Source: Bordetella parapertussis | GTDB taxonomy: Bacteria > Pseudomonadota > Gammaproteobacteria > Burkholderiales > SG8-39 | Direction of reading: 5' to 3' | NCBI GenBank assembly: GCA_945861875.1 | Contig: CAMAWC010000033.1 | Location: 1 to 38,844 of the forward strand | DNA: 38,844 bases | Part shown: in pieces, positions 25,906 to 35,137 of the stretch | Layout: the number at the start of each line of letters is the position of its first letter | Position numbering within the stretch: the stretch's first letter is position 1 | Made by a program: the position numbers and the translations under genes | Notes under the pieces: generated by a model | The model's database searches: none | The model's input: only the letters and a program-made list of their open reading frames with translations | What the model was told of the DNA's origin: nothing

Positions 25906-26304
25906 GTGAACGACACGGCCAGTCTATCCGGCATCAAGGTGATGGTGATCGATGATTCGAACACCATCCGCCGGAGCGCGGAAATTTTTCTCGTACAGGC
26001 CGGCTGCAAAGTCATTCTCGCGGAGGATGGTTTCGATGCGCTATCGAAGATCAGCGATCACCAGCCCGATGTCATCTTTGTCGACATCATGATGCCGCGC
26101 CTGGACGGCTACCAGACCTGCGCCCTGATCAAGAAAAACCCGCGGTTTTCCGGCACACCGGTGATCATGCTTTCATCCAAGGACGGCCTGTTTGACCGCG
26201 CACGCGGCCGCATGGTGGGTTCGGACGAATACCTGACCAAGCCTTTTACAAAAGACAGCCTGCTGCGAACCGTGGCCGCGTATGTGCCGCAAAGCGCGGC
26301 GTAG
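25906..26304 (+). CDS. pilG: twitching motility response regulator PilG
   Basis: This 132-residue stand-alone receiver domain has acidic pocket D16/D17 (IDDS), the phosphoacceptor D60 in IFVDIMMPRLDG, and K in EYLTKPF. It closely follows Pseudomonas PilG (KVMVIDDS, DGYQTCALIK, MLSSKDGLFD). PilG acts downstream of the ChpA/PilL kinase to promote pilus extension through PilB and cAMP signalling. The frame is open from GTG 25882, but GTG 25906 gives the family N-terminus and follows a GAGGGACGAGAG purine-rich stretch. pilH follows after 42 nt. Confidence 0.93.
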   Translation: MNDTASLSGIKVMVIDDSNTIRRSAEIFLVQAGCKVILAEDGFDALSKISDHQPDVIFVDIMMPRLDGYQTCALIKKNPRFSGTPVIMLSSKDGLFDRARGRMVGSDEYLTKPFTKDSLLRTVAAYVPQSAA

Positions 26305-26346
26305 AAAAACCCCACATAGATCCAACTAGCGCAGAAAGAAGAAATC

Positions 26347-26712
26347 ATGGCGATCAAGAAAATTCTCGTGGTGGATGATTCGGCGACCGAGCGCCAGTTC
26401 ATGCTCGAGACCCTGACCAAGGCGGGTTTCCAGGTGGTGCTCGCCGAAAACGGCGAAGAGGCCATCAGCAAATCGAAAACCGAACTGCCCGACCTCATCC
26501 TTATGGATGTTGTGATGCCCGGCCTGAACGGTTTTCAGGTGACGCGCACCATTACCCGCGACGAGGCGACCAAGCATATCCCGGTGATCATGTGCACCAG
26601 CAAGGATCAGGAAACCGACAAGGTGTGGGGCATGCGCCAGGGCGCCAAGGAATACCTGACCAAACCGGTCGGCGCCGAGCAGTTGCTTGGCAAGATTGCC
26701 GCGCTGGGCTGA
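26347..26712 (+). CDS. pilH: twitching motility response regulator PilH
   Basis: This 121-residue receiver domain starts MAIKKILVVDDSATERQF, with acidic pocket D10/D11, phosphoacceptor D54 in LMDVVMPGLNG, and K in YLTKPV. PilH is the second regulator of the Pil-Chp system; in Pseudomonas it opposes PilG, either as a phosphate sink or on pilus retraction. The start has a purine-rich AGAAAGAAGAAA upstream. pilI begins 19 nt later. Confidence 0.95.
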   Translation: MAIKKILVVDDSATERQFMLETLTKAGFQVVLAENGEEAISKSKTELPDLILMDVVMPGLNGFQVTRTITRDEATKHIPVIMCTSKDQETDKVWGMRQGAKEYLTKPVGAEQLLGKIAALG

Positions 26713-26731
26713 AATAAACAAGACGCATATC

Positions 26732-27244
26732 GTGGCCACCAAAAAAACCAGCCTTCGCGACTTCCAGCAGGACCTGGTCGAACGCATCAAGGGTGCCGCC
26801 GACCAGAGCAGCTCGGGGGCGCGGCTGGGGGTGCAGGCCGGGGCGGCGAATTTCTTGCTGCACCTGGAGGAGGCCGGCGAGGTATTGCCGCTGCCACAGG
26901 TGACCTCGGTGCCGCTGACCAAGCCGTGGTTTCTGGGCCTTGCGAACATTCGCGGCAATCTGCACAGCGTCATCGACCTTTCGCTGTTTATCGGCGGCGA
27001 ACCGACGCCGCGCCGCGCCGATGCCCGCATCATGCTGGTGGCCGAACGCTATCACGTCAATGCCGCGCTGCTGATCAGCCGCATGGCCGGCTTGCGCAAC
27101 GTGCAGCAACTGACGCCGGAAACCGGTGCGCAAGCGGCACCCTGGATAAGCAACAGCTATCGCGATGCGGAGGGCCGCCTGTGGCAGGAACTCGCAGCCG
27201 GCGAGTTGGTGAAGCACACGGATTTTTTGCAGGCGGGGGTCTAG
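26732..27244 (+). CDS. pilI: CheW-like adaptor PilI
   Basis: This 170-residue protein is a single CheW domain that couples the receptor PilJ to the kinase PilL. It has LPLPQVTSVPLTKPWFLGLANIRGNLHSVIDL, the CheW core, and a following FIGGEPTPR. The GTG at 26732 (VATKKTSLRDF) is chosen as start. The open frame reaches back into pilH, but that part overlaps the pilH coding region. pilJ follows after 73 nt. Confidence 0.92.
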   Translation: MATKKTSLRDFQQDLVERIKGAADQSSSGARLGVQAGAANFLLHLEEAGEVLPLPQVTSVPLTKPWFLGLANIRGNLHSVIDLSLFIGGEPTPRRADARIMLVAERYHVNAALLISRMAGLRNVQQLTPETGAQAAPWISNSYRDAEGRLWQELAAGELVKHTDFLQAGV

Positions 27245-27317
27245 CATCTGATGATGCAGGGACGGCCCGAATCTTGTTGGCAAACGGTATAACGACAGCG
27301 AACGCTTTGGAGGATGT

Positions 27318-29576
27318 ATGGCATTCAAACTGCCTGAATTGATATTCGGAAAAGGCAAGGCCAAGAAGGACGACAAGCCGGCGGTGAACAAGGCCCCGGT
27401 CGCGGCGGCAAAGGCGCCCGCGACCAAGCCACCGGCCGCCGCCAAGGCGGCGATGCAGTCCACGCTGGTCATCCAAGGCAACACCACGGTCATGGAAAAT
27501 ACCGCACGGGCGGCGCGCCGCGCCGCTGCGCCGCTGCCGCTCATCGGCAAGATGCCCGCCAGCCGCCAGTACCAGGTGCTTGGCACGCTCATCCTGCTTT
27601 TCCTGGTGGTCACGGCGTTTATCGTTTTCATCGACGTGCGCATGGCGACCAACGGCACGGTCTATGTTTCCTCGGCCGGCCAGATGCGCATGCTGTCGCA
27701 GCGTATCGCCAAGGAGACGCAGACCGGATTGCAGGGCAGTGCCGAGGCGTTCAGGCGCTTGCGCGATTCGCGCGACAGCTTTATCAGCTTGCTGGGGTTG
27801 CTTACCAACGGCGGCGATGCGCCGGGCGGCGTCAAGCTCCCGGCCACCCCCGACCAGGTGCAGCCGGTGCTCGAGGCGCTGACGCGCGAATGGGAGAAGA
27901 CCGACAAAAATCTCGCGCTGGTGCAGGCACAACAAAAAAATCTCGTCTCGTTGGGCCTGGCGGTGCGCAACATCAATTCGCGCAATTCGGCGCTGCTCGA
28001 CATCGCCGAGCAGGTTGCCGCCCTCAAACTGCAATCGGGTGCATCACAGCGCGAGGTTTCACTCTCCGGCCAGCTTGTTATGCTGACCCAGCGACTGGCG
28101 AAAAACGCCAACACCATGCTCGCCTCGGACATCGTCGACCCGGAAGTCGCCTTCCTGATGGGCAAGGACACCAATACCTTCCGTGACATCCTGCAGGGTT
28201 TGATGAAAGGCAGTGACGCCTTGCGCGTCGGTGCCACCAAGGACACGGAAACCGCGGAAAAACTGGCCGAGCTCGAAGCGGCTTACAAGGAGTTCCAGCC
28301 GGCGGTTGCCGACATTCTTGGCGGGCTGCAGAGCCTGGTCAACGCCAAGGCGGCGGGCCGGGCGGTGGTGGGGGAGTCGGAAAACCTGTTGAATGCCACG
28401 CAAAAACTCGCCGATGCCTACCAGGAGGAACTCGCCGGGCGGGCGGGCAACTTTGGCACCATGGCATTTTTTGTGTTGCTGGTCATCGGCGGCATTGCGC
28501 TGATGGTCAAGGTCTATATCGACGATAACCGCCGCCAGGCCGAGGAGTCCGAGCGCCAGCGGCAGGAAGCGGCACGGGTGAACCAGTCCAACCAGGACGC
28601 CATTTTGCGCCTGATGAACGAGATGGGCGGCCTCGCCGACGGCGACCTTACGGTGACCGCCACGGTGAGCGAGGACATCACCGGCGCCATCGCCGACTCA
28701 GTCAACTACACCGTGGAAGAGCTGCGTGTGCTGGTCGGGCGCATCAACAAGGCCGCCGCCCAGGTGGCCGGCGCGACCGACGTGGCGCGCGAAACTTCGA
28801 CGCGCCTGCTGGCCGCCACGGAAAAACAGTCCAAGGAAATTCTCGATACCTCGAGTTCGGTGTTGTCGATGGCGCGCGCCATCAACCAGGTGTCGGGCAG
28901 CGCGGCCGAATCGGCAAACGTGGCGCGCCAGTCGCTGGCCGCCGCGCAGAAGGGCACCACGGCGGTACAGAACTCCATTTCTGGCATGAGTGAAATTCGC
29001 GAACAGATCCAGGACACGGCAAAGCGCATCAAGCGCCTGGGCGAGTCCTCGCAGGAGATCGGCGAGATCGTCGAACTGATCACCGACATCACCGAGCAGA
29101 CCAACGTGCTGGCCTTGAACGCGGCGATACAGGCGGCATCCGCGGGCGAAGCGGGCCGCGGCTTCACGGTGGTGGCCGAAGAGGTGCAAAGGCTGGCCGA
29201 GCGCTCGGCCGAGGCGACCAAGCAAATCGGGGCCATCGTCAAGACCATCCAGACCGATACGCAGGAGGCCGTCGCGGCTATGGAGAAAAGCACCCAGGGC
29301 GTGGTCGAGGGCGCCAAGCTCTCGGACAACGCCGGCCAGGCGCTCACCGAAATCGGCCAGGTGTCGGCCAGGCTTGCCGAACTGATCGAGGGCATTGCCG
29401 GCACCACCCAGCAGCAGGCGAAGACGGCCGGTGCGGTTGCCACCAACATGCAGGACATCCTTTCCGTCACCAAGCAAACCAGCGAGGGCATGCAGCAGAC
29501 GGCGGTGTCCATCGGACAGCTTTCCGACCTTGCGCAGGAGCTCAAGGGTTCGGTTTCCAACTTCAAGATCGCCTGA
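27318..29576 (+). CDS. pilJ: methyl-accepting chemotaxis protein PilJ
   Basis: This 752-residue receptor has an Ala/Lys/Pro-rich cytoplasmic N-terminus, a first membrane helix (about 87-108), and a periplasmic region with two type IV pilus sensory repeats ([12 protein letters not shown] near 120 and [12 protein letters not shown] near 252). A second helix (about 382-402), a HAMP-like linker and a long signalling helix bundle follow. The hairpin tip is [24 protein letters not shown] near 592-615. PilJ senses surface contact or pilin monomers and controls PilL. GGAGG precedes the ATG. pilL starts 25 nt downstream. The N-terminal 80-residue extension before TM1 is longer than in P. aeruginosa PilJ. 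Confidence 0.95.
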   Translation: MAFKLPELIFGKGKAKKDDKPAVNKAPVAAAKAPATKPPAAAKAAMQSTLVIQGNTTVMENTARAARRAAAPLPLIGKMPASRQYQVLGTLILLFLVVTAFIVFIDVRMATNGTVYVSSAGQMRMLSQRIAKETQTGLQGSAEAFRRLRDSRDSFISLLGLLTNGGDAPGGVKLPATPDQVQPVLEALTREWEKTDKNLALVQAQQKNLVSLGLAVRNINSRNSALLDIAEQVAALKLQSGASQREVSLSGQLVMLTQRLAKNANTMLASDIVDPEVAFLMGKDTNTFRDILQGLMKGSDALRVGATKDTETAEKLAELEAAYKEFQPAVADILGGLQSLVNAKAAGRAVVGESENLLNATQKLADAYQEELAGRAGNFGTMAFFVLLVIGGIALMVKVYIDDNRRQAEESERQRQEAARVNQSNQDAILRLMNEMGGLADGDLTVTATVSEDITGAIADSVNYTVEELRVLVGRINKAAAQVAGATDVARETSTRLLAATEKQSKEILDTSSSVLSMARAINQVSGSAAESANVARQSLAAAQKGTTAVQNSISGMSEIREQIQDTAKRIKRLGESSQEIGEIVELITDITEQTNVLALNAAIQAASAGEAGRGFTVVAEEVQRLAERSAEATKQIGAIVKTIQTDTQEAVAAMEKSTQGVVEGAKLSDNAGQALTEIGQVSARLAELIEGIAGTTQQQAKTAGAVATNMQDILSVTKQTSEGMQQTAVSIGQLSDLAQELKGSVSNFKIA

Positions 29577-29601
29577 GCGCTAGCAAGGCCACCAGCACAT
29601 C

Positions 29602-32600
29602 ATGAACTCGCGCGTCGAATTCGACATCGGGCCGCTCTCCTGGGTAAAAGGGGAGATCGACCAGTCGCTCGCGCGCGCGCTCGAGTTGTTGAAGAAATTT
29701 GTCGCCGACCCCGCCGACGCAAGCCTGCTCAAGGCCAGCCAGAGCCAGCTGCACCAGGTGCACGGCGCCTTGCAGATTGTCGGGCTTGACGGCGTCACCC
29801 GCGTTTCCGAGGAGCTCGAATCCTTCCTCGGCAAGCTTGACCGGGAAACGCTGTTGCGCGACGGCGGGGGCTTTTTGCTTGCAGAACGCGGATTTGCCGC
29901 TCTCTCTGGCTATCTCGACCATTTGATGAACGGCGCGCCCAACCAGCCGTTGCGCCTTTTTGATATTTATCGCGAACTGCTTGCAGTACGCAGTGTGGCG
30001 GCCGACCCGGGCGATCTGTACTTCCCCGACCTCTCGCACCGCCCGCCGCCGCGCGCCGCTGCGCCCGCACCGCTGACTGCGGAAGAGGCGTCGGCTTATT
30101 TTCGCGAGCAGCGCGGCCGCTTCCAGCGCGGCCTGCTGAAGTGGATCAAGCAGGATCCGGCCGGCGCGCTGGACATGCGCGAGGCCATCAGCGCAATCGA
30201 GGCGGCGCAGCAACTGGCCAGTCAGCGCGCTTTCTGGTGGGCGGCGGCGGCGTTTTGCGACGCCCTTGCGCAAAAAGCCCTGCCCCCGTCGCTTGACGCA
30301 AAACGCATGTGCATGCGCATCGAGCAGCAGCTCAAACGCCTGATAGACGGCTCGCAGAATGTCGCCGAGAGGTTGATGCGCGAGACGCTTTATTTTGTCG
30401 CGCACGCCGCCCCGGCGAGCGCGCTGTTGCGCGCGGTGCGCGACACGTACGCCCTTGAGGGCAGCCTGCCCGGGCACGATGCCGTGCGCGAGTCGGCCCT
30501 GCCCGAGCAACCGCTGCTGCGCGCCCTGCGTGAGCAGGCCGCCCAGGCCAAGGATGCCTGGAACAAATATGCCTCGGGCCACCAGCCCAGCCTCGCGGCG
30601 TTCCGCGAACTTTCAGTCCAGATCAGGGCGGGGGCGGCGCAGCTGCCCAAGACCGACATTGGCGCGCTTGCGCGCGAGCTGGCGGCGGTTGCCGAGTGGC
30701 TTGCCGGCAACGCCGCAAAATCCGGCGAAGCGGTGGCCATGGAAGTGGCCACTTCGCTGCTGTTGCTCGACAACGCGCTCGAAAACTATGCCGACGTTGG
30801 CGCGGAGTTCGCGCAGCAGGCGCAAATGATGGCCGCCCGCCTGAAAGCCTGTGTACTCGGCCAATTGCCCTCCGCAGCGCCGGACATTCCGCTGCTCGAC
30901 GAGATGTCGCGCCGCGCCCAGGATCGCCTGGCGACGCACCAGGTGGTGGCCGAGATACAGGCCAATTTGCGCGTGATCGAACAGACGCTGGACGGTTTTT
31001 TCCGCGATCCGGCCAAGCGTACCGACCTGGCGGCGCTGGACAAACCCATCCGCCAGGTGCTGGGCGCGTTGTCCATGCTCGGCGAGGCGCGGGCCGGCGA
31101 ACTGCTCGAGGCCTGTCGCAAGGACGTTGCGCAATTCGCCCACGAGGTCTATGCGCCGCAGTCGGAGGATTTCGAACGTGTTGCGCACGCTTTGTCAGGA
31201 CTGGGCTTTTACGTTGAGGCGCTCGCCCATGGCAAGGCCGACTTTGACCTTGCCATGCAGCCGATCAAACCGGTCGTGCCGGAGACGCCGATGGAGCGCA
31301 CGCAGCGCCTCGGTGCCTCGGTCGAGAGCGAACTCGAACAGCAGAAGAAAGACGCCGCCACCTTGTTTGAGGCGTGGAAGGACAAGCCGCACGATGTTGC
31401 AATCAAGCAGGAACTGAAGCAGAACCTCGAATCCATCCAAAAGGACGCGGGCCTGGTTGCCGATGCCCGTCTCGAGTCGCAGGCGAGCGAAGCCTTGTCC
31501 ATGCTCGATGTCACCGGTGCGCTGCCGCACCTCCCGCTGGCCCAGGCGATCGAGGGCATCGTGCCCGGGACCGCCGCTCCCGCTCCCTCGGCCGAGACCG
31601 TCAGGCTTATCGACGCGACGGACGAGACCGTCGACGCAGAACTGCTCGCCGTGTATCTCGAGGAGGCCGAAGAGGTGCTCGGCAGTATTGCGCGCGAGGC
31701 GGCCGCCGGCGAGGCAAGGCCGCAGGACCAGGAGGCGCTTACGGTCATCCGTCGCGGCTTCCACACCCTCAAGGGCAGCGGCCGCATGGTCGGCCTGACG
31801 CGCCTGGGTGAGGCGGCCTGGGCGGTCGAGCAGGTGATCAACCACTGGTTGCAGGAAGCGCGCGACGCGACGCCGGCATTGATCGGGTTGGTGCGTGCTG
31901 CACACGAGTATTTCCGTGACAACGTTGCGCGCCTCAAACAAGGCGGCAGCTCCAGCGACGAGCGCGCCTTGGTGGCAATGGCGCAAAGGGTGCAAGCCGG
32001 TGAGGCGCCCGGGGCTGTTACCGACGCAAGCACGGCGCCCGAGCCCGGCGAGGCCGTCGTGATGCCGGTCGACGCACCGGAGCTTGAACAAGCGCCCGTG
32101 CAGCCGCTCGATGCGCCGATCGAAATCGGCGAGATTCGCGTCTCGCCCGCGCTGTTTGCCATTTTCGTCGGCGAGACGGCGGCCCACCTGGCGGTCATGC
32201 GCGACGAGCTCGAAGTGCTCAAGGACCACGGCGTGGTGAGCGATGCCCTGCTGCGCGCTTCGCACACCCTTGCCGGCATCGCCGGCACCATCCGCCTTGA
32301 TGACATGCGCGAATTGGGCCACGCCCTTGAGCGCGCGTTGCAGCAGTTGTCCTACGATTCGGTCAGCGATTTTGACCAGGCGCTGGTCGTCGACGCGGTC
32401 GCGTCGCTCGATACCATGGCGATGCGCGTGGCCGAATGCATCCCGCCTGATCCGGCGACCGAACTGATAGAGCGCCTGGAAACGGCCGCGGTCGCCGCAG
32501 CGCAGAACGTGCAAAACGCGGCCAGCGCCGCAACTGCGGCGGCCACCCAGTTGCGTGGCAGCGAACCTGAGCAGCCTGAGTCCGCCCCGCCGCCGGCTGC

Positions 32601-35028
32601 GGTGCCGGTCGTTGGAGCCGCACCGGCTGCGCAGCCGGATCGTGGGGCTGCGGCGCTCGAAGCAGAACAAATCGAAACCGAGCGCCGCCAGCCGCGCATG
32701 CAGGACGAGCTCGATCCGGAACTGCTGCCGGTGTTTCTCGAGGAAGCGGGCGAACTGGTGCCGGCCATTGGCGACACCCTGCGCGCCTGGCGCGCCAACA
32801 GCGCCGACGCCTCACTTGGCCAGCAGTTGCAGCGCCTGTTGCACACCCTTAAGGGCAGCGCGCGCATGGCCGGTGCGATGGGGCTGGGCGAGTTGACCCA
32901 CCACATGGAAACGCGCATCGAAAACGCCGTCGCGCTCGGGTCGCTGCCCGAATCGCTGTTTGACAGCATGGAAACCTCGCTCGATCGCATGGGTTACCTG
33001 TTTGACCGGTTGCAGAACCCGGCGCTGGCGGAGCCGCCAGCCGCGGAGGTGCCGCAGGTGCCGCAGGTTATTGCCCAGGCTGTCGCGCCCGTCGTGCAGG
33101 AGGAGGCGCCTACGCCGGCGGCCGAGACGACAGCCCAGGCCGCGGTGGCGCTGGAGGGCGCGCGCGCGGGCATCCTGCGCATCCGCGCCGATGTCATCGA
33201 CCGACTGGTCAACCAGGCCGGCGAGGTGAGCATCGCGCGCACCCGCATCGAAGGCGAGATGCGCACGCTCAAGGCCGCCTTGCAAGAACTGACCGACAAC
33301 ATGGTCCGGCTGCGCGCGCAGTTGCGCGAAGTCGAGATTCAGGCCGAGACGCAAATGCAGTCGAAGCAACAAATCGTCAGCGAGACCAAGGAAGGCTTTG
33401 ACGCGCTTGAGTTCGACCGCTTCTCGCGCTTCCAGGAACTCACGCGCATGATGGCCGAGAGCGTCAACGACGTCGGCACGGTGCACCAGAACCTCACCGG
33501 CGCGGTTGACGAGACCGACGCCGCGCTGGCGGCGCAGGCGCGCATGAGCCGCGACCTGCAACAGGACTTGATGCGCATCCGCATGGTGCCCTTCTCGTCC
33601 ATCGGTGACCGGCTTTACCGACTGGTGCGGCTGACGGCCAAGGAACTGGGGAAGCGCGCCAACCTGGATATTCGCGGCGGGCAGGTCGAGATGGACCGTT
33701 CGGTGCTCGAGCGCATCACCGCGCCCTTCGAGCATTTGTTGCGCAACGCCATCACCCATGGCCTCGAATCGCCCGAGGGGCGCCGTGCCGCGGGCAAAAA
33801 CGAAACCGGCGAGATGCGTCTTGACTTGAGGCAGGAGGGCAACGACGTGGTGCTCGCGCTGTCCGACGATGGTGCCGGCCTGAACCTCGCGCGCATTCGT
33901 GAAAAAGCCATCGCACAGGGCTTGATAACGGCAGAGGACCAGCCCACCGAGAGCGAGCTCGCGGAACTGATTTTCCGGCCGGGTTTTTCCACCGCCCAGG
34001 ATGTCACGCAACTGGCCGGTCGCGGCGTCGGCATGGACGTGGTCAAGAGCGAAGTGGTGGCCCTGGGCGGTCGCGTCGAGATCAAGACCGAGGCGAGCAA
34101 GGGCGCCAGGTTCACCCTTTATCTCCCGCTCACCCTGGCGGTAGCGCAGGCGGTGCTGGTTCGCGCCGGCGGGCGCCTGTTTGCCGTGCCCGGGTCCATG
34201 GTGGAGCAGGTGATGCAGCTGCGGTCCAAGGACATCGCCGCGGCGCGCGAAACGGGCCACGCCGAACTGCACAACCGCCGCTACCCGCTGCACTACCTGC
34301 CGCGGCTGCTCGCCCTGCCGCCGGTTGCCGCGGGCGAGGCGCGCCGCACCACGCCGTTGTTGTTCCTGAAAAGCGGTATCGACATCGTCGCGGTCGAGGT
34401 TGACGAGATGGTCGGCAACCAGGAGATCGTGGTCAAGAACGTCGGCCCGCAAATCGCCGGCATTCCCGGCATCACCGGTGCGACGGTGCTGGGTAACGGC
34501 GACATTGTGCTGATCCTCAACCCCGTGATACTCGCCCAGCGCGCGCAGCAGGCCGCGGCCGTTGTGGCAGAAGCGGCGGCCGCGGCGACCGCCGCCGGGG
34601 AAGTGCCGGCGCCGGTTGACATGCCCCCGGTGCCCGCGCCGGTGGCCGAAGTCGCCGCCCCGGTGATCATGGTGGTGGACGATTCGCTTACTGTGCGCAA
34701 GGTCACCGGCCGGCTGCTCGCCCGCGAGGGCTACCAGTTCGTCACCGCCAAGGACGGCGTCGACGCGCTCGAGCAGTTGCAGCGCATGAGCCCGGCCGTC
34801 ATGCTGGTGGACATCGAAATGCCGCGCATGGACGGCTTTGACCTGTCGCGCAACGTGCGCGCCGACGCGCGCCTCAAGCACGTTCCCATCATCATGATCA
34901 CCTCGCGCATGGCCGACAAGCACCGCGCCTACGCCAAGGAAATCGGCGTCAACGTCTACCTCGGCAAGCCTTTCCAGGAAGACGAACTGCTCACGCATAT
35001 CGCCGGGTTCATAAAAGAGCAGGTCTAG
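29602..35028 (+). CDS. pilL: hybrid CheA-type histidine kinase PilL/ChpA
   Basis: This 1808-residue protein drives the Pil-Chp pathway. From the N-terminus: a degenerate HPt-like region with H51 in LHQVHGALQIVG; long helical segments without recognisable phosphohistidines (to about 670); HPt domains with H721 (FHTLKGSGRM), H888 (SHTLAGIAG) and H1081 (LHTLKGSARM), joined by Ala/Pro/Glu linkers. A dimerisation helix follows, then a HATPase domain with N-box LLRNAITHGLE (about 1379-1389) and G-boxes SDDGAGL and GRGVGMDVV. A CheW-like domain covers about 1510-1650, and a C-terminal receiver (about 1688-1806) has D1737 in LVDIEMPRMDG. It should phosphorylate PilG and PilH. The opposite strand is also open for long stretches, which I read as codon-bias shadow. 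Confidence 0.95.
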   Translation: MNSRVEFDIGPLSWVKGEIDQSLARALELLKKFVADPADASLLKASQSQLHQVHGALQIVGLDGVTRVSEELESFLGKLDRETLLRDGGGFLLAERGFAALSGYLDHLMNGAPNQPLRLFDIYRELLAVRSVAADPGDLYFPDLSHRPPPRAAAPAPLTAEEASAYFREQRGRFQRGLLKWIKQDPAGALDMREAISAIEAAQQLASQRAFWWAAAAFCDALAQKALPPSLDAKRMCMRIEQQLKRLIDGSQNVAERLMRETLYFVAHAAPASALLRAVRDTYALEGSLPGHDAVRESALPEQPLLRALREQAAQAKDAWNKYASGHQPSLAAFRELSVQIRAGAAQLPKTDIGALARELAAVAEWLAGNAAKSGEAVAMEVATSLLLLDNALENYADVGAEFAQQAQMMAARLKACVLGQLPSAAPDIPLLDEMSRRAQDRLATHQVVAEIQANLRVIEQTLDGFFRDPAKRTDLAALDKPIRQVLGALSMLGEARAGELLEACRKDVAQFAHEVYAPQSEDFERVAHALSGLGFYVEALAHGKADFDLAMQPIKPVVPETPMERTQRLGASVESELEQQKKDAATLFEAWKDKPHDVAIKQELKQNLESIQKDAGLVADARLESQASEALSMLDVTGALPHLPLAQAIEGIVPGTAAPAPSAETVRLIDATDETVDAELLAVYLEEAEEVLGSIAREAAAGEARPQDQEALTVIRRGFHTLKGSGRMVGLTRLGEAAWAVEQVINHWLQEARDATPALIGLVRAAHEYFRDNVARLKQGGSSSDERALVAMAQRVQAGEAPGAVTDASTAPEPGEAVVMPVDAPELEQAPVQPLDAPIEIGEIRVSPALFAIFVGETAAHLAVMRDELEVLKDHGVVSDALLRASHTLAGIAGTIRLDDMRELGHALERALQQLSYDSVSDFDQALVVDAVASLDTMAMRVAECIPPDPATELIERLETAAVAAAQNVQNAASAATAAATQLRGSEPEQPESAPPPAAVPVVGAAPAAQPDRGAAALEAEQIETERRQPRMQDELDPELLPVFLEEAGELVPAIGDTLRAWRANSADASLGQQLQRLLHTLKGSARMAGAMGLGELTHHMETRIENAVALGSLPESLFDSMETSLDRMGYLFDRLQNPALAEPPAAEVPQVPQVIAQAVAPVVQEEAPTPAAETTAQAAVALEGARAGILRIRADVIDRLVNQAGEVSIARTRIEGEMRTLKAALQELTDNMVRLRAQLREVEIQAETQMQSKQQIVSETKEGFDALEFDRFSRFQELTRMMAESVNDVGTVHQNLTGAVDETDAALAAQARMSRDLQQDLMRIRMVPFSSIGDRLYRLVRLTAKELGKRANLDIRGGQVEMDRSVLERITAPFEHLLRNAITHGLESPEGRRAAGKNETGEMRLDLRQEGNDVVLALSDDGAGLNLARIREKAIAQGLITAEDQPTESELAELIFRPGFSTAQDVTQLAGRGVGMDVVKSEVVALGGRVEIKTEASKGARFTLYLPLTLAVAQAVLVRAGGRLFAVPGSMVEQVMQLRSKDIAAARETGHAELHNRRYPLHYLPRLLALPPVAAGEARRTTPLLFLKSGIDIVAVEVDEMVGNQEIVVKNVGPQIAGIPGITGATVLGNGDIVLILNPVILAQRAQQAAAVVAEAAAAATAAGEVPAPVDMPPVPAPVAEVAAPVIMVVDDSLTVRKVTGRLLAREGYQFVTAKDGVDALEQLQRMSPAVMLVDIEMPRMDGFDLSRNVRADARLKHVPIIMITSRMADKHRAYAKEIGVNVYLGKPFQEDELLTHIAGFIKEQV

Positions 35029-35062
35029 CCGGCATCCCACGCACCGTCTACGGCCTGCGAAC

Positions 35063-35080
35063 AGTGACAAATCTGTCACT
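35063..35080. promoter_or_regulatory. 18-bp perfect palindrome upstream of glpD
   Basis: AGTGACA-AATC-TGTCACT has perfect 7-bp arms, 58 nt before the glpD start and 35 nt after pilL. It is not followed by a T-run, so an operator (dimeric TGACA-N6-TGTCA) is as likely as a terminator. The cognate regulator is unknown. Confidence 0.5.
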
Positions 35081-35137
35081 ACTTTCGCTTGAAAAGCCGC
35101 GCCTGGCGGGGGTTTCCGAAAACAAAAGTCAAACATT

